Part shown: positions 55,552 to 64,000 of the stretch, piece by piece
Layout: each line of letters starts with the position of its first letter
How positions within the stretch are numbered: the stretch's first letter is position 1
Assembly: GCA_021234155.1 (NCBI GenBank)
Contig: JAJEKV010000071.1
Location: 4,588,483-4,652,482, forward strand
Direction of reading: 5' to 3'
DNA: 64,000 nt
Source of the DNA: Isoetes taiwanensis
Taxonomy: Eukaryota > Streptophyta > Lycopodiopsida > Isoetales > Isoetaceae
Position numbers and translations under genes: made by a program
The notes under the pieces: model-generated
What the model was told of the DNA's origin: nothing
The model's input: only the letters and a program-made list of their open reading frames with translations
Databases searched by the model: none

Positions 55552-55668
55552 CCCAATCAGAGAAAGCTCATTTCTCAACAAGCTCCCCTATCCGGAACCG
55601 TGATTTGGCTCTTCCATTGAGACCAGAGCATCGACATTGCCCTGGGGACCAAGTTTCGTGGCCAGAAG

Positions 55669-55776
55669 ACTACCCATGTTCACCCAAAGAAGAAATGACA
55701 TTTTGACGTCGCCAACATGCCACTACCCATGTTCACCCAAAGAAGAAATGACATTTTGACGTCGCCAACATGCCAC
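55669..55776 (+). repeat. 54-bp tandem duplication
   Basis: The block from CTACCCATGTTCACCC through GACGTCGCCAACATGCCAC occurs twice in a row, nearly unchanged. Confidence 0.9.
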
Positions 55777-55779
55777 CTG

Positions 55780-55950
55780 GCATGACGAACTCGCCCAGGA
55801 CAGCACGACATCGTGGCATATGCGACGTCGACGTCATAGTTATATGTCGCATGCGGCGTAATGCGTGACGATGGCGTCGCATTGGATTGACGTGACGCGT
55901 CACGCCAACGTGACGACGTCGCGATGACCCGTGACGCCGCAACCCCACGT
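55780..55950. repeat. Right subterminal repeats of the CACTA-like shell
   Basis: GCGACGTCGACGTC, GTCGCATGCGGCG, GACGTGACGCG and CGTGACGACGTCGCG are packed before the right end, the same motif set as at 46310-46615. Confidence 0.7.
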
Positions 55951-55976
55951 CGCTAAATGACCATTCTCTTGTTGTG

Positions 55977-56614
55977 AGGGACTATGAAATCTTATCTATG
56001 CCCCAAGGAAATCGGATCCAAAAATTTGCAATACACCTTTCCTTTTTTATCCATGCAAACGGACCACGGAGGAACACAAAAATCTAGCCCAAAAAAGGAC
56101 TATGACCTCTAACTACAATTAAGCTCCTCAAACATGAAAAAATATACGGTTTGGCATATGATACGTCCCAAAAATCATAGTCCAAAGCATGCGAGAAATG
56201 CCCTCCCGCAATACAAAATGAAATATTGCAAGTTTATTAATGCCTTTTTTCCGTTTGATGATCTCTTATCAAGAAACCATTTTGTTTTGGTATCAACTTT
56301 GTGTATGACTTTGTTTATTTCAATATTGAACGTAGTGATTGGGCATATTCGAGCTTGTGTCATATTCAAAACATAGTTATAACAAACCAAAAAAAGGTGA
56401 AGTATAATATGAGTCTGGAGAAAAGCAGATACGAGGACTTCGTTGCCTTTGACTCCCAAGCCTTGTATAGAATTTGCATAGCCTACTGAAGAAATGTTCT
56501 GTTAATTACGTTACTATAGGCATAAATACAAATGGAAGACATCCGTCTCATAGAACATATATTCGTTTGATTTTTAAACTTTTATAGCAATATAACATAT
56601 ATACACAAGTTAAC
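55977..56614. other. 3' flank of PYD2, no gene seen
   Basis: AT-rich. It contains the probable 3' UTR of PYD2 near 56520-56614. A short frame at 56134-56376 overlaps a block related to 45590-45690 (ATCAACTTTGTGTATGAC), so it is a dispersed repeat. Confidence 0.4.
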
Positions 56615-59600
56615 TCAAGCATTACGAAGAACAGGGGCCTTCATAGAAGAGAGATATGCCTGGTCCAACTTATCGATGCCATCAAACAAGTAACCAAATG
56701 GAGGCATTTTGACAAATCTGCCAGATCCACGCTGTACACGTAAAGTCCCATCCTCCCACACTACTTTCCCTTGGCTGATAGTTATTTCAATATTTCCCTG
56801 AAGAATTGATATTTAAAATCAAGGGAAGAAAGCAATAAAATAGCTATAACATCAAATGCTTATCAAGTGTACCTTCATTGTCCATCCCTCGTAAATATTT
56901 GTGTCTACCTTTGAATGATGGGACTCGGCAGAAATTACTGTAGTTTTATTAGGATTAAGAATGATGATATCAGCATCTGAGCCCGGTAAAAGAGCACCTT
57001 TCCTTGGATAGATGTTAAATATTTGGGCACTACAGAACACAAGAAACAGAAATAAGAGCTACAGTCGGACGTGGGAAACCACAAGTTACATTGTTAACTA
57101 ACCATGCCGTACTGGTTACTCGCACATAGTCCATTGGCGACATTTTTCCCGAGTTCTGCCAACCAGAATGTGAGTTCCAAGTTAATGCAGCAAGAAATTG
57201 AACAACGCCAATTCTCAAAGATGGGTTACTTACCACCATAAGATCCCATACAACATGCATCCGCTCCTCAATACCTGCGATTTAATAACACTACCATAAA
57301 ATCCTGCAATTTAATAAGAATACTATAAAACAAAATTTGGATCCCATGGTCACTATCTTAAATGCCTGTCTAGAATCATGGTTTCCTCACAAGCAATATA
57401 TTTCCGTAGTAATCAGTTTCATGCGCTTCGCTTCTACATCCTACTCAGATGATGTCCAATCTCAAAGAATAGGGAAAACAAAGGAAGGACATCATAGCGA
57501 GATTCAGGATGGGCAGCGATGACCTGAGAATTGAAAAAGAAAAATAGGGAGATAGGACCGCATATGCAAAATCTGTGATAGCAAAAAAATAGAGGATGAA
57601 AACCATATGATTAGGGAATGTCTGGTATACATAGACATAAAGGATCAAATTCTAGGTCAGCTGGGACCACCCAATCCCAAAGCTCATGACCCAAAATAGC
57701 ACGTTAACGGAAGACCTGGCGGATGCCATCGCGAAGATGACAATTAACACTGGAGAGTAAGCGAAGTAAAAGCGTGTACAGGTATTCAATGAAACAAGCT
57801 AACCCTACATGATAGGCTACATTATTTCCAGGATTGTATTGCTAGTAGCACCCCGCTTTGGAGGAGCTCGCAAATGCTACACAAGTCCAATGGCCCTCTG
57901 GTCTAAGGGACAAAAATGTATTCTATTCCATTCTATAATGCATCTCAAGAAAGATACCACCAGTGATGCTTAGAATTATATTCTTCTAGAAACTATGGTA
58001 GTTGTTCTTGTCACCTATATAGAAAAATCAATTACAGTACAAGACTAACCAATCAAGACCAAGAGAAGGTTACCATGAACTCCATTTGGTATCTGACGAA
58101 AATCATGTCTCCCAGCAGCCTTCTGGGTGGAGTTAAAAGCACAGTGGTCTGTACCAATCAACTATAGAGCATAGCATTAACATGCATAGGTCAGAATCCA
58201 AATATCATGCTACTATTGTTCAGTCTGATAATCAGAGATGAGAAATCTCAGGTCACTGCCTATGTCAAACTGAAAAGTAGAATGGCAACTAGCAATGCCT
58301 TCTCAGACTCACATAACATTCTGCCCAGATACTGCAATGTTGTGTCTGAGTAATTAATGTCATATACTAGAATAGCTCAATCAGTGGTCTAAACCTCTTA
58401 TAACTAAATGCATAGAAGACAGAAATGATAAAAACATATTACTGTCAAAGACTTGTTGGGATTCCTTTCTTGCCTAAAAATAGATCCTAGGTTCAGCCTC
58501 TCAAGTTGTTTTGCATCATCATATCAATACAAGAATTGAGAACTTATAAATACCTGCAAAATCCCAGCAGATAAAGCATTTTGCAGAGCCACATTATGAC
58601 CCGCGGCTCTTATAGGAGGGCTCATAACATATCTGAAACAAGCATGCACTAATTCTTGATCCTAAAGATGCAAAAAAAGAAAATGATGTCCTTACTGTGC
58701 AGCAAATTTGAAATCAGAATTCCACATCTTTGAGTCGTCCAGAGCTAAACCAGATGCCACAGGTTCTCCTACAACCCTTTGTCCTGATTCAAACGTAGAT
58801 ACATTGCAGGGAAGTTTGCAAAATGTTTGTAAATATAATATAGCAAAACTCACTTTACCTGATTTCCGGGCACGAGCAATCTCCTCAAGAGCATCAATGC
58901 TCATTACATGCACAACATATAGCGGAGTATTCACAAATCTAGCCAGTTTAATTGCCCTTGCTGTTGCCTCTCCTTCAAGCTATGTAGTATCATTTTGACA
59001 TTGATAAATCTATGGAATATCTATCTTAGAGTTATAATGCAACTGCACTTACCAATGGTGGCCTAGAAAGAGCATGCCCTTCTGGTCCTGTGATACCCAA
59101 GTTAAAGATTTCTGACTGACCTTCTGCAACGGCATCACCATTTTCTGCATGAACTTGTGCTAATGCTCCAAGCTCTTTGCATTTTTTCAAACCTTGCAAT
59201 AAAACTTCGTCTGAAACCATCAATGATCCCTTATATGCCATGAAAAACTTGAAAGAGTTGATGCCTGCAGAATATTGGGTTAAATGAACTGTCAAATGCC
59301 ATTTCTTGAGGTTAAACAGCACATAAGACAAAGCAATGAGATCCCAAGAAAGGAAGAATGTACTTGATCTACTGAGCCTGCTAAGAGAGCTGATGTCATG
59401 GAATGGTGATGGTGTAGGATATATAATGATATGAAAGAGAGGGGGTAAAATGAAACGAAAGAGAGATAAGGGTTACCGTTTTCTTTCACGAGCTTTTCCA
59501 TTTCCTTAGGCACATCTCCATTCCAGGTTGTCACAGCCATATGAAATCCATAATCTGCACATGATTTCCGAGCTTTTTCTATGTATCTCTCAAATCCTGC

Positions 59601-61277
59601 AGTAAGATTCCCAGCCACAGGAAGGGCAAAATCTATATGCATGGTGGTTCCTCCTGCCAATCCAGCAGCTTGACCACTAAAGAAGTCATCTACAGTCTGT
59701 TGGCCCATAAATGGCATTTCCATGTGTGTATGTGGATCAATTCCCCCTGAGAACAGCAAAGTGATTTAGATTTAGAAAGTCAACAATAAGCCATTGTCCT
59801 TCAGAAAAACTACCTGCATTTCTGTTCATCTCTAGGGATTATGCTGCATTCTATACATTGTCCAGAACTAAAGCCTTGATTTGGTACTTGCATGTTACAT
59901 ATAACCGCTAACATAGTGTCCTTTCCCCCTCAAAAACAAGTTTTTGTTGTATCAAGTACTCACTAAGTCTCCAATCAATTGGTTTCACTTTATAAAGACC
60001 AAGGTAAAATGAACAGATAATGGATATGCAATTACCTGGCATGACATATTTACCAGTGGCATCTATAACCCGCACATTTCCCACCTGGCAGCAATAGTCA
60101 TTATATTCACAATCTGGAAGCTGAGAAATACCAGCAATTGTTTTTTCTCTATATAAAGATTCTACAACAGACATGTCTCTTAAATAAAGGGCTCTTGTCT
60201 AACATAATATATTTTGAGATGAGCAAAGATTCCAACTAGAGAAAATGTCGATTTATATGTCTATCAAGGCAGTTGGACCAAACGTTTCATTCCTATACAA
60301 ATTTTGACGAAAGAATGCATTATGCATCTTTATGATGAATATAAAGAGCATCACAAAAGAGAAAAAGAATAAAAAGAGAATACATACTGCATAGTACATC
60401 TTTTATACCAGCTTAATATTGGGTTCCACTAGTTTAATGATGCCGTCCTCGACATATATATCTGCTTTCCACATCCTATCAGCTGTCACCACAGTACCAC
60501 CTTTTATTACAAGTTTTGCCTCTGTGGTTCCGCATTCCCAATCATCTGATCCAGGAAGACAAATCTAGAAAAAAGACATCCAATCGGCAAGATAAATGGC
60601 GTTAGGCACATTAAATAACCTTAAAATGACAAATTGCATTCCATCTGTAATGTGTAACATTATTAGTATCAGTTCAGAAAAACTCTTTTTCTTATATTTG
60701 AACTTGTTGCAGCACCGGCTGTCTGTGTATCAATCCATCATCTGGCCGTTCCACTCAGGTAATCACTCTGAAGATCTCATCAAAAGCTCCTTAGTATCAG
60801 AGTCATCCAAATGGTTGCCATTGGTTGAAACATTGGAACAGCAATTGGGGTTTTTGGGGTCCAATCATTACAAGTTCTTGCTATTTACTACCATAAAAAG
60901 GAAATTTGGCTAGGAAAAGAACTTCTAGTTTGCTGGACAAAAAGCTGCCTATGCTTGGCACTATCACAAATTTATCAATTAACTTTATTCTAGTGAAGCG
61001 AAAAAGGATTTTTAAAATAATCTGCCGTAGAACTGCATGATCAAGATCGTTTCCAATGAAAAAGAGAAAGCACACAGCCTTAGATGCATAAGTATTAGCT
61101 TGCTTTAGCTTAGAATTAGCCTTAGATGCATACGAATTAATTTATCAACTAAAACGATTTCACCCAAATTGACGAGGGAAAATTATATATGTCACATACT
61201 CCATCAATTCCAGAAACTGAGCTGAGGCAATAAAGGCAACAGAGAGCTAGCCATAACAGCCAAATCGAGGTCGGCAT
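56615..61277 (-). CDS. PYD2: Dihydropyrimidinase, 524 residues, 13 exons
   Basis: Second enzyme of reductive pyrimidine breakdown: it opens dihydrouracil to N-carbamoyl-beta-alanine. Exons: 61277-61200, 60564-60409, 60084-60036, 59746-59477, 59264-59053, 58979-58859, 58783-58696, 58632-58554, 58161-58074, 57274-57234, 57155-57103, 57029-56873, 56797-56615. All join in frame (1,575 bases) with GT-AG borders. Metal-site residues are present: the HxH in [15 protein letters not shown], the carboxylated Lys in [10 protein letters not shown], His in [10 protein letters not shown], His in YVVHVMS, and Asp in LIGTDHCAF. Near the C-terminus is [18 protein letters not shown]. The start [17 protein letters not shown] is a signal-peptide-like hydrophobic segment, as in other plant homologues thought to enter the secretory system. 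No lesion was found, so the gene is probably functional. Exon 1 is the least certain. Confidence 0.95.
57480..57936 (+). mobile_element. LINE 3' end fragment inside a PYD2 intron
   Basis: Plus-strand frames with breaks show a CCHC-like knuckle (GCAAAATCTGTGATAGC gives CKICDS, followed by an H and C at family spacing). Then come DENHM-like and [18 protein letters not shown]-like sequence typical of a LINE ORF2 C-terminus. It ends in ATTCTATTCCATTCTAT, an ATTCT-type tail like that of the 19013 LINE. It lies in the intron between exons 9 and 10, opposite to PYD2. Confidence 0.65.
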
Positions 61278-62659
61278 CTCTCCAGCGCGCTCTGTCAAAT
61301 TACATTTACTATTAATAAGAGTATTGGACTTTGCTTTGTGGGAATGCACTGTACCAGGATTTTATAATCGTTGTTTTAACAAAAGGATATGAAGTTTGAA
61401 GATGGAACAATTTCTGCATTGCATTAATGCGAGCCTACTAATGAAGTATGTTCTTTGAACTGCAATTTGTTTCTCGAATAGGGTATGGTCGCCCCCTTTC
61501 GCGCCACGACAATTTACCTACAAATGCTCTTCTAATTTTTGGTAATGTCCAATGTTCCTAATTCCTTTCTGTCGTGGGCTTTTTGGGTTGCCCCAATCTT
61601 TATTGTCGGTTTTTGGCATATTCTAGGTATATGCCTAAACTATACCAAAAATTGCTCCAAACCAGTTGTTGCCGTTATTCTGCTGGTCACCTGCTTGCGA
61701 AGCATCTTTTTGGTGTTATTGCATCCTTTGTTTCGCAAGGCTACCATTTTGAAGCACTTTCGGCCGAATTCATTATTGAAGTCCTGTGAACTAGTACGTG
61801 GGAGGTACTTTGGCGATGTTTGGCTGAACTCCTGCACGACAGGAAGATCAAATCAAATATTTGCTGTCTTGTATTAGTTTTTAGTTTACTTCTTTCTTTA
61901 GGCCTTCAATGCCTGTGTTTGAAGGTATAGTGTTATGGATGATGCCCTTATGGGTGTGCTCACAGGGCTAATCTGACATTTAATAGATTGGAGAGACCCC
62001 TTTTTGTTTTGCAGCTAGGAATGTCCTTGCAATTGGGCGTCACAAAGCCACTCTTAGAGATGATACGTTCTGCCAACTCTGAACGGCATTTCAGGTCAGA
62101 AATGGAAAACCTTGCAACAAAAGTAGGAACACGCTATTAATATCGCGTGTATGTTCATGCATGTGGAATGCAAGTTAAATAGCACAGCAAAAGAAGAAAC
62201 AAGTGCACATTCACAGGCATAAATGATGATTGTATATGATGTAAGTTACTCCTCAAGGTTAGGAATGGCATTAACTATTCCTTATTTAGCTCAAGAACCA
62301 TACGTATCTTGCTTCCATCTAATGACATTAGGAGTTGAAAGAGCTTCGATATTATTTTCAGGAACAATGGCTCTTCATCTTCATCATGTGATCTCCATGT
62401 GCAGGCCTTATAAGGGAGAAAAACGATAAGCCTTGTTCTATCATACAGGTGATGCACCCTCAAACAGTTGTAGCAGTGTGCTCTACCACAGTGAGAACAT
62501 GCCTTCTGCCGTCGTAAAAAACACTCGCATCCCATGCTGTAGTTACAGTAGGCTATTTCATATTCTTCGACTGGACCTTTCCCTCTCGGCCTTCTGCCTG
62601 GCTGCTTCTCTTTTTTTTTTCATTTCTACAGTTTTACCTTCGGGCTCAAACGACGTTCC
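61278..62659. other. Upstream region of PYD2, no gene seen
   Basis: Contains the PYD2 5' leader and promoter. Frames at 61539-61877 and 62275-62535 have no family motif or supporting splice structure. Confidence 0.4.
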
Positions 62660-63000
62660 CTTAAAGGCATTGTCAGAAGGAAGAATTCATAAACATGTTA
62701 TTGAACATGGTTTTGGGCATGATATTTTTTATGTGAGTTGATCATACTGAGATGTATACCGAATGTGGATGGTTGGAGGATGCAAACGAGATTTTGAAGG
62801 CCATGCAGAAGAGAAACATGTACTCTTGGACATCATTGATTGAAGGTTATAGTGACCATGGATATCATTTATTGTCCTTGAATTATTTCAGCAAATGCAA
62901 AATGAAGATGTAAAACTAGATAAAAATTGCATTTACTATCATCCTTGGAGCATGTTGTAGTCTTGAATTAACAGCCAAGTTTATTCAGTCTATGTGACTT
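62660..63000 (+). pseudogene. PPR protein fragment (plant PLS type)
   Basis: Frames in succession read LSEGRIHKHVIEHGFGHDIF, TECGWLEDANEILKAMQKRN, MYSWTSLIEGYSDHG, ELFQQMQNEDVKLDK and IILGACCSLEL. Their order and spacing fit three consecutive pentatricopeptide repeats of the organelle RNA-binding PPR family. Stops and at least two frame changes separate them, and no start or C-terminal domain is nearby. It is a decayed fragment. The family acts in mitochondria or chloroplasts; this copy has no function I can support. Confidence 0.75.
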
Positions 63001-63199
63001 GTGCAAAGAGAAGCAAATGAGATTGACCATCGTACCTAATGTGTCACCTACTTTTCAAGAATCAAGTGTTGTTCCCTATCTTCTTATAGAGCAATAAATG
63101 TGCTTAGTTTCCACCCTGACCCCAAGTTTTGGTCCACTGTTGAAATCATTAGTTTTTTTTTGGTCCACGTGTACTGTATTCAGATGTCACAGAAAAACC
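63001..63199. other. No feature seen
   Basis: AT-rich spacer between the PPR fragment and the repeats. Confidence 0.4.
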
Positions 63200-63480
63200 C
63201 ATATAGATCTGTGGAGGTATGGTTTTACTAATTGGTGGTGGTGTTTTTTAAGTGCACAAAGAACGTCCACTATTATTTTTTTAAGGAGCTATGATTTTTG
63301 TTCTTTAGGAGGTGTGGTTTTTTAAGGAGGTATGTTTTCTATTAAAGGAACTGTGGTTTTTGTTTTTGAGGTGGTGGTGTTTTTAAGGAGGTGTAGTTTT
63401 TGGACGTATGGTTTATAAGTAAGTGTAGTTTTTAAGGAGGTTTTTTTTAAAGGATGTATGGTTTTCTAAAGGGGTATGAT
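63200..63480 (+). repeat. Degenerate TTTTTAAGGAGGTRTGG tandem repeat
   Basis: Variants of TTTAAGGAGGTGTGG and GGAGGTATGGTTTT recur about every 18-30 bases across this segment. Confidence 0.75.
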
Positions 63481-63746
63481 ATTTTAAAGTTCTTTATAGC
63501 CAATTTTGTAAGCACCATTATACAATCATTGCACTACTCCCATCCATATGACATCCCATAAAGTATTCATGTTGTCATTACATGCCATGTGTAAAAATGC
63601 AATATCTCATCTATTGTCCTTCTACCCTCATGCAATAAGAAACGAGAATGCAAAGGCATATTAAGATCCCAGAATTGAGTTGAATTAAATTTAACTTTAA
63701 CATCCATGGGGACCAAGAGGCGTATCAGATCCTGCATGTATATATG

Positions 63747-63762
63747 CGCGCGCGCGTGCATA

Positions 63763-63848
<86 letters not shown>
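63747..63848 (+). repeat. Compound (GC)n(TG)n(AG)n microsatellite
   Basis: GCGCGCGCG, then about 23 TG units (63765-63810), then 19 AG units (63811-63848). Frames through it are artefacts of the repeat. Confidence 0.97.
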
Positions 63849-63851
<3 letters not shown>

Positions 63852-64000
63852 TCCCACATGTTTGCTTTTTTTGTGGGAGAGATGATTAGAGATGATGAGA
63901 GTTGCGAGAGGGGGATGAGAGGGGGAAAACCCACTCTCACCTTTTATGGCCCGAGAGGCAATATTTAGCTTAACTGGTGGATGGGTCGTTTTCCATCGGT

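Larger units (their letters stand above)
55037..55580 (+). mobile_element. TRIM (miniature LTR retrotransposon) with tRNA-like LTRs, 544 bp
   Basis: Two direct repeats, 55037-55209 and 55404-55580, each start TGTTGGAATG and end TCTCAACA (TGTTG...CAACA). TGATATCGAG follows the first LTR, a worn tRNA-iMet-type primer site (compare TGGTATCAGAG). AAGGGGGAA precedes the second LTR as a polypurine tract. The 5-bp duplication AGCTC flanks the unit (55032-55036 and 55581-55585), and the unoccupied site is visible near 53895. The 194-bp interior has no coding capacity. Confidence 0.88.
54270..55675 (+). repeat. Large direct repeat, copy 2, interrupted by a TRIM
   Basis: Matches copy 1 in order. The copy breaks at GGGCAAGCTC (55036) and resumes at AGCTCCCCTATCCGG (55581), while copy 1 reads GGGCAAGCTCCCCTATCC without a break. 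Copy 1 is therefore the empty site. Confidence 0.85.
46290..55976. mobile_element. CACTA-like shell with nested elements
   Basis: The left end starts CACAACAAGAGAA and continues to TTAGCGACGT. The complement of the right end (55976 backwards) starts with the same 13 bases and also reaches TTAGCGACGT, giving about 30 bp of inverted repeat with two small shifts. Adjacent 3-mers are AGT and AGG, so a 3-bp target duplication is only partly preserved. Arrays of GTCGCATGCGAC and GACGTC-type motifs lie just inside both ends, like CACTA subterminal repeats. No CACTA transposase was recognised, so it is non-autonomous, or two element ends happen to face each other. Confidence 0.55.

Noticed and set aside
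61539-61877. A 112-codon hydrophobic frame upstream of PYD2.
   Set aside because: Hydrophobic by T-rich composition; a second frame overlaps it, and no family motif or splice borders were seen.
63567-63968. Frames on both strands with long His-Thr, Cys-Val or Glu-Arg runs.
   Set aside because: Translation of a TG/AG microsatellite.

Overview
The window reads as nuclear DNA of a land plant with a large, repeat-rich genome. Two ordinary host genes look intact. One is a spliced dihydropyrimidinase gene (PYD2, minus strand, 13 exons, 56615-61277). The other is a small plant-specific PADRE/DUF4228 gene (plus strand, 3 exons, 16598-17443). A decayed plant-type PPR fragment lies at 62660-63000. The mix of a Replitron-like HUH gene, Ty3/gypsy, TRIM, CACTA-like, MULE and LINE relics and exotic DNA-methyltransferase elements suggests a fern or other non-seed plant. 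That placement is inference only.

Layout. 1-5990: 3' part of a Ty3/gypsy element ending in a complete 1.63 kb LTR. The element sits inside the remnant (5991-7687) of a second mobile element that carries a DNA methyltransferase pseudogene. 7740-11716: an old LTR remnant split by a minus-strand LINE, followed by another LINE fragment. 12407-14788: a Replitron-like HUH gene flanked by two strong hairpins. 16598-17443: PADRE gene. 18625-20839: SINE and LINE relics. 20840-27116: mostly unassigned AT-rich DNA with one clean PIF/Harbinger-type MITE.

27121-35784 is the most interesting segment. It is an 8.66 kb unit bounded by 30-bp terminal inverted repeats and a 4-bp target duplication (CATA). It carries two divergent spliced genes. 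The minus-strand gene combines a ParB-like domain with a beta-class (N6-A/N4-C type) DNA methyltransferase domain. The plus-strand gene resembles the DUF7869 family and is the probable transposase. A 16-bp perfect palindrome, GGTATAAATTTATACC, occurs 13 times exactly and about a dozen times in near-exact form. All copies lie in introns and the 5' flank of the methyltransferase gene; none is in an exon. The 5991-7687 remnant has a related terminal structure and a homologous methyltransferase, so this is a family of elements. Both copies have frameshifts and are probably dead.

38690-45105: two same-orientation LTR copies with inverted copies of a defective gypsy pol segment; one arm is interrupted by a 1.76 kb poly(A)-tailed retroposon with an 8-bp target duplication. 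46290-55976: a CACTA-like shell with palindromic subterminal repeats. It contains a decayed MULE, several tandem arrays, a 0.9-kb direct duplication, and a 544-bp TRIM whose LTRs each contain a tRNA-Ala(UGC)-like sequence. 56615-61277: PYD2, with a LINE 3' fragment in one intron. 62660-64000: PPR relic, degenerate tandem repeats and a TG/AG microsatellite.

Exon boundaries, target duplications and terminal repeats were read by eye from the sequence. Family names rest on motif recognition and no database was searched.
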